DNA of 64,000 nucleotides from Strongylocentrotus purpuratus (lineage: Eukaryota > Echinodermata > Echinoidea > Camarodonta > Strongylocentrotidae), in contig NW_022145544.1 of assembly GCF_000002235.5 (NCBI RefSeq), positions 1,342,501-1,406,500 on the forward strand. Direction: 5' to 3'. The notes under the pieces were generated by a model that saw only the letters and a list, made by a program, of their open reading frames with translations, was not told where the DNA came from and searched no databases. This document shows, in pieces, positions 34,183-44,886 of this stretch (within the stretch, counting starts at the first letter, position 1; every line of letters begins with the position of its first letter). The position numbers and the translations under genes are program-made.

Positions 34183-37100
34183 TTTTATTTATTTTTTTTT
34201 TTGGGGGGGGGGGGAGGGGGCACACCATCAGGTTTGGGTATAATTTTGTATTTAGGATTTGGTTTATATAAAAGATACTTGATCTACATGTACCTCAATC
34301 AGCAGTTCTACGAATTCTCCTCCAAAGTCTCTTCTGGCACGGGACAGCATGTTGAAGAGTACTGCAGGAGATGCTTGAAGCATGAGAGGACCGAAGATTG
34401 GAGATGCCAATAAAACAAGGTGGTCTACCATGTGCATGGGATCATCTTCTGCCAATCTGAGACATGAAAAATGAGAGAATAGTACCTTGTCAAAGCTTGT
34501 CATCCTTTTAAAAAATAAACAAATTTTACTTTTAAAAAAACCCAGCCAATTTTAATTGTTCTCCTACCTTTAATTATATTATTGCTGGGCCCTCAGGAAA
34601 AAACAGTATTGAAACTGATGATTCGTGAGACTACCCTTTGTAAATATGATTATTATTGTTATTGTCATCATTATAATACTTGTGAAACCACTTGTAATCA
34701 GAAGTTATTTTAAAATGATGTATTTCAGTTCATTTTAGGCAAACACGACTGTGTGCCACTTGGACATGTGAAACTGGAATGATTACAGTTATCAATAACA
34801 AGAACAAAACTAACCTCTCTTCAGAAGGATTCCTACCGGGAGTAGGTGTTGGTGGAGGTGTCTCACTTCTCCTGTTCCGTGATGTAAACCCGTAATCCGG
34901 GCCAGTACCTGAAGATGCCTGGACCTGGGTTGTGCCATCAAGTAATCCCCTGGAAACAGAAGACGAGCCACCAAGTGGAGGAAATTCTTGCTCATCAGCT
35001 ACATCTGGAACTGAATCCATGCTGGGTGGGACAACCCTATGTCCTGAAGTATTACGGTTAAGGATTGTCTCGCGACCTCTGTTACGATCCTGATAGATCA
35101 GTCTTTGTCTGGGTTCTCTCGATGGGTAGGAGTGTTCTCTTTCAATCTGTCTCCAGCTGACCACATCATCATGGTCAATGTTTTCAATTCTGCTATGTGT
35201 CCTTGTATCTCTTTGATTTTGTGATGGTGTGTTAGTTCTGTTGATTTCAGTAGTATTAGTATCATTAGCAGTATCATCATTTACCGACAGAGCTCGGTAC
35301 AGTCCACTTCTGCTTGGAATAGTTGGGGCATTTCTAGTCGTGTTTCTCACCGAGGGGTACCTTTCATTGTCAGATGATGACAACCTGGATTGTCTTCTAT
35401 GTAATAATCCGGTCACAGGACTGTCTCTGAATACCACATCGGGAGACTCACTTCGTCCTCCTTGGGGAGTAATTGATGGTTCTGACGATAATGGCAAATG
35501 CGTTGAGGAGTTTGGAGTCTGTCCACGTATGGAAGACACAGGGTTTCTACCAGCTGGACTAGTTTGAGGAACCCATATGTCCTCGACGGTTGATACATTA
35601 TCAAGCTCTGCTCTGGATGAAGTGACATCAGTTCTTGAGTTTGTTCCAACTGTTCCAGGTTGCGTTCTTGGAGACCGAGGGACTCTGGTGGTCAAATCTG
35701 ATACTGCTGAATTGACATCAATTATTTCTCTCGGTCTTGCTCTTGATGTCAAACTAGATACACTTTGCCTGACAAGCCTAGGTCTTTCACCCATACTAGT
35801 CCCATCAGATCCAGCTCCCAATCTTTCATGGCTTCTTCTGACACTGTTTGGCTGTCTTTCTTGACCGACTGTGACATGAGATTGGCTGGATTCATGTAAA
35901 TCTGTTGCTACAGCTGTTGCTGGTTGAATAGTAGGTCTACCAGTCTCAAATCTAATTTGACTGTTCCCATTTCTTGATAAACTTGACCTAAGTGGTACTG
36001 TAGCAGAAGATAGGGGTCTAGGCAGCATTTCAGATGGTATTTCGTTACTGCTCCTTGAAATATTCTCAGACTGCCCATTTGAAGTTTGTCTGGCAACACC
36101 ACTTCCCATTGTTGATTCTGATCTAAGCAAATTCTCTGGTAGGCTCTGATCCAAGGGCTGTGCTCTTGATCTTGAAAAAGGTCTAGTGCCCTCCGGTCTT
36201 GAAAATTCCTCTGATTTTTCATTTGAATTATATCGGGAAGTGTCATTCCCAACTGCTAATTCTGTTCTAAGTCGACTTTCTGGTAAGTTCTGATTCAAGG
36301 GCTGCGTTCTTGTTCTAGTCATTGGTCTACTGCTATCTAAAGAGTTTTCTACAGCATGTGAAGAAGCCAAATTGTCTTGTGGGTTGTCTCCATTTGCAGT
36401 AACTTCTAATGAGCTCACAGGAACACCATCAGTTCTTTCATTTTCCTTTATCGATGAAGACAACTGAACATCATTAGTGTCACCTTTTCTTTCAGCTGCA
36501 AGGGTTTGTGATTTTCGCCTCACAATTCTTCTTCTTGGACTAGTGGTAGATACACCAACTACTTCCACCTCTCTTGGTTTTCTATCATTAGCACCTAAAA
36601 CACCTTTTGTGGCACCTGAACGATTGGAAGTCCTTGGGGAAGATCCACTATTTATCTGGTCTTTGGGAACAGATGGCCGTTTTAGTTTGGGCCTCACACT
36701 TCTTGTATGTGATTGTCCTCCTTGGAGATCTGCTGGTCTTGTTTTCTGATTGTTTTGTACAGGCAAGGTCTTTGAATCCGATGCGGATGAAATGCCTTTT
36801 TCATTGCTGTTGCCGAAGGTGGGATTATTGTTTTCATTATCATGCTGTTCAGTGGAATGCTTCTGAGAAACATCATTCTTCTTAAGCACCATCTTCTTAT
36901 AGCCATCAGTAGCTTGTGGTTCCACGTGCGGTTCTCTCCTGGAAGCTCTCTGGAAAGGAATCATACCTGTAGTTCCCACCGTTGTTATTCCTCCAGATGA
37001 GGACTTCTTCTGAAACCCTGCATCACCAACTGCTTTATTCAGGGCAAGACCATTTTTCTTTGTAGGCCTATTCAACAGAGAATTTCTGCCTCTTCCAGGG

Positions 37101-37210
37101 GGAGCTGAGGGTACAAGTTGTCTGTTTCCCATAGCTGATTGTCCTGAAGGGCTTCCACGCGACATTGCCTCTCTGGCCTTCAGGGACACCTGCACTTTTC
37201 TAAAAGGCAT
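31740..37210 (-). CDS. Praja-like RING-H2 E3 ubiquitin ligase (five coding exons, complete)
   Basis: Exons 37210-34815, 34456-34294, 33888-33750, 32627-32512 and 31793-31740 join in consistent phase to 955 codons ending TAG. Residues 1-798 come from one large exon and are Ser/Arg/Thr/Asn/Pro-rich, hydrophilic and probably disordered. Residues 800-899 form a conserved-looking helical segment (LAEDDPMHMVDHLVLLASPI through DQETIESLEKVTVTKQMV). The RING-H2 ligands are C905, C908, C923, H925, H928, C931, C942 and C945, spaced C-x2-C, C-x-H-x2-H-x2-C, x10, C-x2-C. The end WLQKSGTCPVCR is what I recall of Praja-1/2, and the DQETI...VTVT approach fits Praja/RNF115/126-type ligases. Role by family: E2 binding and ubiquitin transfer; substrates unknown. 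The start is supported by an in-frame TAG 15 bases upstream and the MPFRK opening. Orthology to a named Praja gene is not established. Confidence 0.85.
32512..32627 (-). CDS. RING-H2 ligase, coding exon 4 (first six zinc ligands)
   Basis: Acceptor ATCTTCCAG; encodes EDAFCSICHCEYMLEE, then LPCKHNFHNKC and ITVWLQK. The donor is AAAG-GTAAGT in phase 0. Confidence 0.9.
32641..32890 (+). repeat. Dispersed repeat (TTTATAATGCGCACATATCC type)
   Basis: AT-repeat lead-in, then CCCAACGGATGCTCAAGGCG and CCATTTACATCACCTGGGTT. I recall this as a widespread deuterostome SINE-like tail. It lies in the intron before coding exon 4 of the RING gene. Confidence 0.45.
32891..33749. other. Intron of RING gene
   Basis: AT-rich with a (GT)n run near 33460. 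At 33641-33660 a short CTCCCTTCCAAAAG-GTAAGT (minus strand) imitates the end of exon 4 but would break phase. No exon called. Confidence 0.5.
33750..33888 (-). CDS. RING-H2 ligase, coding exon 3
   Basis: Acceptor CTGTATAG; encodes NVVLNLLAQHTFDATNPTQN through KVTVTKQMV plus one base. The donor GTAAGT at 33749 was chosen because the single leftover T joins the next exon's CT as Ser900. Confidence 0.8.
33889..34293. other. Intron of RING gene
   Basis: T-rich intron with ATT repeats (about 34158-34182) and a G-run at 34203-34213. Confidence 0.6.
34294..34456 (-). CDS. RING-H2 ligase, coding exon 2
   Basis: Acceptor TCTCAG; completes Arg799 and encodes 54 residues including FGPLMLQASPAVLFNML and DFGGEFVELLIE. 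The donor is GAG-GTACAT. Predicted mostly helical. Confidence 0.8.
34815..37210 (-). CDS. RING-H2 ligase, coding exon 1 (disordered region)
   Basis: 2,396 bases encoding residues 1-798 plus two bases. Repeated motifs such as RPxTRTRTQPLNQNLPESRL (near residues 290-320) and RPFSRSRAQPLDQSLPENLL (near 340-360) show an internal duplication. The donor is AGAG-GTTAGT. Other frames through this exon are shadows. Confidence 0.85.
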
Positions 37211-38249
37211 TGTGAAGACAGTCTACTGAAGGGTAGTGCAGAAACTGGTAGAAGGCCATTGTGACGTTCTGTAAGTCATGCTAGATGACAGATTCTTAAT
37301 TGTTCTGATGATAGCATGCATCAAAATGTGCATGCTATCATGATTAGAATTCCATTCCAATTCAGATGTTTCACACCAGGTGCCTAACATGGTATCCCTG
37401 TTATCAAAAGAGGAAGAAAAAAGAAAAGAAAAGAGAGAAGTGAAGACATCATATGAAGCTTCATTCAAGTTGTAATACATTTTAATTGAAGAAATTTCAT
37501 CAATATTAATCATAAATCTAGAAGTAGCTACTGAAACATTGGATGAATACTATCATTAGGGTGAATACATTTCCCTCTATAGTATATGAAGACTTCCAGT
37601 CCCTTGTCGGTGGATATTTTTTTTGGTTTTTTTTTGTACAAATTAAAATACTGCAAAAGTTGCTGATCTTCTGTCAATGTTTTAATAATTTCTCAACAAT
37701 TCCACAGAATATATCACTAGGTGTCTTTTAGGAATTGGTTCCTCTTTCTATGGAGGTATCACTCAGTATCAGTATTTTTAAAAACTTACACTCAAGTTAC
37801 AGAGATCATGAACCGAGCGTGAAGTTTGGTCATATAGGTCTACGCGAAACATGGTTGCAACACGTACACCATATAAACGAGCAGCCTAACCCGATACGCA
37901 GTGTTAATCCAAGTTGCTTTCTCATCCACTATAACTCATGTACTGTAGATCTATATACACAGGTGATACAAGTTCATCTGGAACCTAATTGTACCGCACA
38001 CAACACAACTACACATCGGAAGGCTTATAATCGGTGCAATACAGATTATTATGTCAAAAATGTGTTTGCCTTGGATTTGCCTTTGGATTTTCGATTGGAT
38101 TTGCCGTTGCATTTAACAAAATGTATGCATCATATAGCTCTAACAGTAGCAGTTAATAGTTTTCCTTTACAATCAATTAAGTAGATTTCTAGGCAACAGT
38201 GACTGCTGGACGCGGAAGCACAATCATGACATTCATGATTCTTACAGTT
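37211..38249. other. 5' region of RING gene
   Basis: Presumed 5' UTR/intron or promoter on the minus strand. It contains a perfect 13-base hairpin (37308-37341, loop 8). No core promoter assigned. Confidence 0.4.
37308..37341. repeat. Short perfect hairpin
   Basis: ATGATAGCATGCA, an 8-base loop, and TGCATGCTATCAT. Confidence 0.8.
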
Positions 38250-39159
38250 ACATGTAGACTAGACCGAAAGCTTCAGTCTCTATAATCGTCGGTTGTTCCA
38301 CTGAGACTACGTCTGGCTCCACTAGACCTCCGGTTATAGAGACTGAACGACTGCCTATGCCAGCCTGTGTTGAACTTATTCCGCTAGATTTTAGCCGCTA
38401 GGCCCCTCCCACAAACTTGCCACGGCCGTATTGTGATGCCCCCAAAATCCCCCAAAATGTCATTTTACCTCGTCCATATCCAATTTTAAATTAGGCCTAG
38501 GCTATAATACATCGGTTCCACTTACTAATTTGATGTAAATAATCCGTTTAATGGTCCCTTTTAAGGAAATTATGGGTCAAAATCGACATCCATGTTGAAA
38601 ATCTTGCAAGCCGTCCGTTAAACTCTCGCTGCCGTCAATCTCATCCCTTCTAGTCTACGCCGAAGGCAAAATGATAATGAAGGAAAAACTGTGCGCCATC
38701 TACACGTTCGTAATGGCGTTATCACAGTTTTTTCCTTCATAATCATTTTGCCTTCGGCGTAGACTAGAAGGGATGAGATTGACGGCAACGAGAGTTTAAC
38801 ACGGCTTGCAAGATTTTCAACATGGATGTCGATTTTGACCCATAATTTCCTTAAAAGGGACCATTAAACGGATTATTTACATCAAATTAGTAAGTGGAAC
38901 CGATGTATTATAGCCTAGGCCTAATTTAAAATTGGATATGGACGAGGTAAAATGACATTTTGGGGGATTTTGGGGGCATCACAATACGGCCGTGGCAAGT
39001 TTGTGGGAGGGGCCTAGCGGCTAAAATCTAGCGGAATAAGTTCAACACAGGCTGGCATAGGCAGTCGTTCTGTCTCTATAACCGGAGGTCTAGTGGAGCC
39101 AGACGTAGTCTCAGTGGAACAACCGACGGTATAGAGACTGAAGCTTTCGGTCTACATGT
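38250..39159. repeat. 0.9 kb near-perfect palindrome with hairpin ends
   Basis: Arms 38250-38699 and 38713-39159 are reverse complements with only a few differences (for example CGTCCGTT against CGTGTT, and a five-base indel near the outer edge), separated by 13 bases. Near the outer end of the left arm, TTCAGTCTCTATAA and TTATAGAGACTGAA form a 14-base stem; the right arm has a similar, slightly imperfect one. No coding capacity and no clear target duplication. Confidence 0.9.
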
Positions 39160-40505
39160 AGACCTAGTACTACACTCAGCTCACACTCACAGACTCACTC
39201 ACAGTCACAGTCATGCAAACACGAAACGAAGCTATTCCACTCTCCCTGGCCTTGGGCGAAAACTACGTCTTTCGCGTACACTAATTTACATAGTTTATTA
39301 GGCCTAAACACTACATTTTTCACTCACCAATCCCTGCCATTTAAGCGACAGGTCAATGATTGATGCGACATAAGGCTGATGGAGTGATCGATGGGATTGG
39401 GTTTGCACGTAACACAGCCATAGCTAGCTAGCACCTGTCTTCGTTATTTACATTATTTTTGCACCTGTCATATTTTTAAGCAACTCGTCCAATAAAAATT
39501 CAAGTTATCGAATAAGAGTGTGCGCACCACCTGCTCACGATCCCAGGTCAGTGTTGTCAGGGGGCGATTACCTTCCTATTGTTTGTCAAATCCTTGAACT
39601 TTATGTTAGAAATCACTATTATAGTTTCACTAAAAGTAAAATTTTCAACGAATCTATAGAATTTGAAAGAAAGGTGCCTTATAGGCCATTTTGGGTGTAT
39701 GTCTTTACTAGGATACTGTCTTCATCCCATTTTTGCCCGCCTCCTATTTTTGTTACTGCATATCAAATGAGATCTTGGATCTTGGATTTTTTTCCCCTCC
39801 TAAATACTCCCAAGAAGAGTTTTGACTGGAGGTGGTGGAGATACGGTAATATAAATAATTAGTATATGTGTTTTTTTAGCTTCTAAAGTGTATGCAGATG
39901 AGATGAGGAGCACTGACTCTACTGTGAGGACGATTTTTCTTAGGACGAATAATCTACAGAACGAGTTGTTCTGGCTCCCAGACCGAGCTCTGAGAAGAAT
40001 GGTAGTGGCGTCACTGGTTACCAAATACGTGCGCGCGCCGAAGTACTGTACTCGGGTTTATTAAGGTCAGAGACTGGTCAGGTACCCGGGGGTTTGGAGG
40101 GGGTGTGTCGCTCATTAACGCTCAAGCCTCGAAGTCCCTACCCATTTTTTAAGGGTCATTTGAGGGGGATTTTTCTTGAAATAAAGGCCCATTTTTCACA
40201 ATTTTGAAATTTTTGAAAAAACGGATCCATGTTTTGGATAGGCCTATTTTTGTTAAAATTTGGGGCACACGTTTTATTTAGGGATTTTTGTGTGAATAAG
40301 TGTCCCATTAGAGCGGCCCAAAACCGTATGAGACCCCCCCCCCCGGGTCAGATATAATTTTCGCACGAGTACTATTCACGATCCTCTCCTGATCGAACTC
40401 TCTGTGGGTTTTTTGGGGGTAAAAGTTTTAGGATTTGATAGACCTAAATTGTAGTGTAAGCGTTGTTTACCAAACAATGATTGTTTCTCTCAGCCTCAGT
40501 ATCGA
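39160..40505. other. No gene recognised
   Basis: Moderately GC-rich unique-looking sequence beside the palindrome. It could hold the RING gene's transcription start, but I see no decisive element. Confidence 0.35.
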
Positions 40506-40513
40506 ACCCCAAC

Positions 40514-40529
40514 CAGGCGCGTACGCAGC

Positions 40530-40562
<33 letters not shown>

Positions 40563-40695
40563 TGTGTGATTTTTGATACCCCCTCCCCCCAATTAAAAAA
40601 AAAGGGTGAAAAAGGGTGACCCCCAATGCTCTTACCCTCCCCCCCCCCCCCCGCCGCTTATTCAGCGCCTAAAAAAAATCCTGCATACGCCACTG
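40514..40695. mobile_element. hAT-like MITE, 182 bp, perfect 8 bp target duplication
   Basis: Starts CAGGCGCGTACGCAG and ends CTGCATACGCCACTG; flanked by ACCCCAAC at 40506-40513 and 40696-40703. The interior is a long G-run, an AT-rich middle and a C-run. Confidence 0.85.
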
Positions 40696-41043
40696 ACCCC
40701 AACCATATCTCTATTTATCTAGAGGGAAGTCACTTTGCATGTATTATTTTCTGCAATATACGGCAAGTCTCTGTCGAGCATTTTAGTTTCAAACTTTTAA
40801 GTCATGTGCGTGAAATTAGTATTTAAACAGGTCTTCTGATTTTTTTATATACTTTTTATTGCCTATAATCTTCTCAGGGGTCTTAGTCATGTAGAAATAC
40901 TGTAAACATGCGTGACCAAAGGTTTCCCCCTTAAACGAGAATTTCTTCTGTCAAAGCCAAAATACATCCTATAAGGATTTCGCGTGGTTTTCCCCTTAAT
41001 TATTCTCAACCTAAACGGGTATTTCATAAAAGTGTACTCTTAA

Positions 41044-41116
41044 AGGGATCGTTTAACAATGTTGAATCTGAGATACAAGGTCCTACATGTTACCAGTGTC
41101 TGTGATATGGTGTAAT
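41044..41116 (-). mobile_element. Family A TTAA miniature fragment, truncated
   Basis: AGGGATCGTTTAACAATGTT follows TTAA at 41040-41043 and matches, reversed, the right end of the copy at 14762-15141. It is cut off by the hAT-like MITE at 41117. Confidence 0.75.
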
Positions 41117-41451
41117 CAGGCGCGTACACAGGGGGGGGGGGGGGGGGGGGTGGTTGGGGGGTTGGGGGGTTAAACCCCCCCTTTGGTATTTTTATGTGTG
41201 TAAACTCCCCCCCCCCCCTTTTGGATTTTTGTTGTTGTTTTGTTTTGTTAATTATTAAAAAAAAAAAAGTCAAATTTTCAATTTTCAAGACCAAAAAAAA
41301 AAAAAAATGTCCTCTTACCCCCCCCCCCCCCCCCCCCACACACACACTGAGCGACTTTACGGCCAGCGCGATTTTCAAATTTTCTGGAGCAAATTTTTCG
41401 GGTCCGATTTTAAACCCCCCCCCCCTTGAAAAAATCCTGCGTACGCCACTG
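41117..41451. mobile_element. hAT-like MITE, 335 bp
   Basis: Starts CAGGCGCGTACACAGG and ends CCTGCGTACGCCACTG, with G-runs after the left end and C-runs before the right. No clear 8-base flank duplication. Confidence 0.65.
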
Positions 41452-41489
41452 ATTCAATCAGCAGATGTATGAAATTTATTGTATTATTA

Positions 41490-41765
41490 CCAACGCTCCT
41501 TCTCTTCCCTTTCCTTTTCTTCTCTGCAAGTCACTCTTTTTTATTCTTATTTGTATTGTTGTAATTAAGTTGAGATCTAATGTATGTTAATTAGGCATTC
41601 AATATATTTGTTGAAATTCAATATATTTGTTTAATATCGTTTATTATCTGTATTAAATTATATACACTTGTTGAAATATTGTATCAAGCCATATTATGTT
41701 CATGAAAATGAATGATGAAAAAAGAAAAAAGATGCAGAAACCAATAAATCAAATCAAATCAAAAT
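41490..41765 (+). mobile_element. Possible LINE 3' end with (AATCA)n tail
   Basis: Untranslated-looking AT-rich stretch ending ACCAATAAATCAAATCAAAT. The short tandem tail is typical of non-LTR 3' ends; no coding part is attached. Confidence 0.35.
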
Positions 41766-41969
41766 ACTGGGGGACACCTCTCCTACAATGACGTTTTTTT
41801 TAACCCCCCCCCCCCCTGCTAAGTGAAAAAGTTCTTGCATTAGACCGTCCCTGATGCCATGTAAGCCTAGAACTCATCTTGCAAAAGCAAGTCCATGTTT
41901 CTTTATAAATAACAACGGATTGATCTTTTTCCTCGGGGAGGGAGGGGGGGGTGGGGGGGGGGGTGTTGG

Positions 41970-42143
41970 CCGGCCCCCACTCAGTGTTATTTAGGGTATG
42001 CATAAGCATATTCCCTCCTAAGTCTGGTGTGTAAAATGGGCTTTTGTGTACTACGAGCCGGACTTTGGTGCGTGAAAAGTACCCCTTTACCGGACATTTT
42101 GGTAACACGCATGGTATCCCTCCGATCACGGAGTGGGGGCCGG
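41970..42143. mobile_element. Second copy of the CCGGCCCCC-ended miniature element
   Basis: CCGGCCCCCACTCAGTGTTA on the left and GGAGTGGGGGCCGG on the right. The interior (AAAAGTACCCCTTTACCGGA) matches 21708-22121 closely. Flank duplication is obscured by G-runs. Confidence 0.75.
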
Positions 42144-42456
42144 GGGGGTTGGCTAGGTGGACCTCAAATATTAAAAAAAACAGTTGTGGGCACTCTTCCA
42201 CTCTTTCCTTATTAAGGGGAAATGCATAACATGTGAAATCCCATCTTGAAAGCAATTTTTTTATATACAATTCGTAAATTTGAATGCCAGGACCTTTTTT
42301 TTTGGGGGGGGGGGAGGGGTGGATCCAAATACAGGGTGTGTTTCAAATTCAAACATTGAGTGATATGAAAATTAATGGCCTCCGCTTTTTTTTTTCTGGT
42401 GAAACGCCCTCACTTTTCATTTGAAGTTAATCGAAAATTTATCTGGAACAAAGACT

Positions 42457-42540
42457 ATGCCGCTGAAAGTTTGTGTGCGTGATCTTGAACGTGAGATTAA
42501 AAATGCATTTGCTTCCTTGTCACCTAAGCTAAACGAAAAC
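42457..42540 (+). CDS. Candidate orphan first exon (28 codons)
   Basis: ATG opens 28 codons (MPLKVCVRDLEREIKNAFAS, then LSPKLNEN) ending exactly at a GTAAGT donor in phase 0. Composition looks protein-like, unlike the surrounding repeats. A possible next exon (acceptor TTTTCATCAG at 43082, RTARFRVPESPSG) is weaker. I do not recognise the protein; chance is a real alternative. Confidence 0.25.
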
Positions 42541-43262
42541 GTAAGTTTACCAGTTTTTCTTATCTGACTATGCTGTATGGTGAAAGTGGTTATTATTTTA
42601 TGATCTCATTTGGGATATGTGATTCCGCGTGTAGTTTAGGCTGATCTGATCTGAGCTGAGTGAGCTGAGGCTGAGCTGAGCTGAGGCTCGCACTTGCTTC
42701 TCGTAGCGCAAAGCGACTGACTGGATCGAAGAGCACGTTGTTGCCCGCTAGCGCTGCATAAATAATATAGCTGTCCAACAACATGCAAAACCAGTCTACT
42801 ATACTGCTGCACTGCTGGCGAGGTTGTGTGATTGTTGGTGACCGCCGCGTTGGGATCATAATTCATGTATTTTTTATGGATAGAGGTCTACTTATCTAGT
42901 CAAATATTGTTTTTGATTTCATAGTTTTAATGTTGTGTTTATTATCAGTAAGTGTGCTGGTCAGAGAATGAGGATCGTCGTCATAAACGAGGATATCCTC
43001 GTATTTGTAAACGCGGACAAAATGTGTCCTCAAAAATAAGATGAGGATCGTCTGCATTTTTGCGGACGTTTTTTTTCATCAGCGCACTGCACGTTTTCGG
43101 GTTCCCGAATCGCCTTCTGGCAATGCGAAAAAACGGATTCCGCGTAAGAAACTAACCCTAGTTTGCTATCTAGTTTTATGGGTTGTCCATCTTCCCGAGG
43201 ATTTATCGCTCTTAACAAAGTCAATGTACAACGCATCAAGAAAGTCATCGCGCAATCCGTTC

Positions 43263-43485
43263 TATTTTCTTTTTCTTCCTTTTTTCTATTTTTATTTATC
43301 TTCCTTTTTTCTATTTTTATTTATCTTCCTTTTTTTCTATTTTCTTTATCTTCCTTTTTTCTATTTTCTTTATCTTCCTTTTTTCTATTTTCTTTATCTT
43401 CCTTTTTTCTATTTTCTTTATCTTCCTTTTTTCTATTTTCTTTACCTTCTTTTTTCTATTTTCTTTATCTTCCTTTTTTTTGTAA
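43263..43485 (+). repeat. Minisatellite, ~23 bp T-rich unit
   Basis: Nine or so units of CTTCCTTTTTTCTATTTTCT-TTAT. It creates Phe/Ser/Leu frames that are not genes. Confidence 0.85.
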
Positions 43486-43560
43486 TCATGATTCTATTTA
43501 AATTATGTACCAAAGTTATTGTTATTTTGTATATTTTATGAGCATCATTTTTAACCAATT

Positions 43561-43986
43561 CCAGACGACTTGCCACAAAGACAACTCACTACAATACCGT
43601 GGACGTCTCGCCACAATACCCTGGACAACTCGCCACGGTCGAGTTGTCCAGGGTGGGGTGCCTTTTCGGACAGCTCGCCACACTTTTTTCCCCTCATGAT
43701 TTCTATCCCTTATCTTAGATGAAATTGTCATTTTTCATGATTTTCGTGCTTTTATAAACACCAGCTAAACACAGTCATGACAAAGAATAAAAAATAAAGC
43801 TGGTTTCCCTTGCAACAAGAATATATTTTTAACAAACCGAAGGCGTACGATCGCCAGATATTGGGATAACTTCTTGGTATTTAGAGATCTACAACAGCTG
43901 CATTTTTCTGTCTCAGAAAATTTTTAATGGTAGGAATTTATATATTTTCATGGAAGGATACTGCATGGAGGCACTGGCGTACTAAT

Positions 43987-44018
<32 letters not shown>

Positions 44019-44311
44019 GTTGACCCGCAAAATAAATGGGTTTGTCCAAAATAGATTCTTGTTGCGGGTCTTGTTAATTGCAAGCGCAAGGATAATCATC
44101 TCAAAATACTCACAATTTCCATGTTTCCTGTCATGACTGTGTTTATAAAAGAATAATGAATACATAAAATGACAATTTCATCTAAAATGAGGGATTTTAG
44201 ATCTAGAAATCACGAGGGGAAAAAAAGTGTGGCGAGCTGTCCGAAAAGGCACCCCACCCTGAACAACTCGACCGTGGCGAGTTGTCCAGGGTATTGTGGC
44301 GAGTTGTCTGG
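43561..44311. mobile_element. Foldback element with ~200 bp arms and ACAACTCGCCAC repeats
   Basis: Arms 43561-~43770 and ~44110-44311 are reverse complements (shared GGGGTGCCTTTTCGGACAGC). Ends are CCAGAC/GTCTGG. Each arm contains short direct repeats of GACAACTCGCCACAATACCC and an inner 14-base hairpin (CCCTGGACAACTCG and complement), perfect in the left arm. The middle holds a CACTGGCGTACTAATGGGGG end and a long G-run. No coding capacity. Confidence 0.75.
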
Positions 44312-44537
44312 ACCCCCATATCCCCATTTTTAACATGCCATTTGTATGCTTTTCTGGATTCTCCCAATCCAGAAATCTTATCATAGTATATGTTTCTATT
44401 TTGAAGATTATTTATATGATATTGTTTTTATCTTGAAAATAAACGAAATTAAATGAAAGTCAGCCTCTATTGCAAGGGCTTTCGTTCTAAAATTTGGTAT
44501 CCAAAACTTACAATTTAATACAGGGATTTAATTTTAA

Positions 44538-44724
44538 AGCTTATCTGCCATAGTTTACAGGAGGGTTTAGACCGCCCTACAAGGTCACTGGACAGGTGGT
44601 TATCTCATCAACTCAGCTCTCAGTTAACATAAGAAAAAGAGGATCATGGGGGACCAATGGTCACCGATTAGGCATCGTTTGTTATATAGAGGGTGCAAGT
44701 AGCTACAAGTAGTGCAGTGGGCAT
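44538..44724. mobile_element. TTAA miniature family C copy just upstream of NKTR-like start
   Basis: TTAA at 44534-44537 and 44725-44728. Ends AGCTTATCTGCC and AGTGCAGTGGGCAT. The body (ACATAAGAAAAAGAGGATCA) matches the copy at 6934-7252. Confidence 0.75.
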
Positions 44725-44822
44725 TTAATATGGACTTGATTATTTGATTTCATGCAGGCTTGATAGTACAAGTGGGGTCTCTTCTTTTAACTGTCGAGTG
44801 AAGATCTCTTCAACAAGACACC

Positions 44823-44886
44823 ATGGCTGCCCCTTCTGGCAATCGACCCCGTTGCTTCTTTGATGTTAGTATAGGGGGCGGTGGAG
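44823..44886 (+). CDS. NKTR: NKTR-like exon 1
   Basis: Start codon in ACACCATGGCT context; encodes [21 protein letters not shown] plus one base; donor [14 protein letters not shown] is the first cyclophilin strand. Confidence 0.9.

Noticed and set aside
43041-43541. 166-codon frame with Phe/Leu-rich tail
   Set aside because: Most of it is the T-rich minisatellite; the short first part has weak splice support and implies a 56-base intron.
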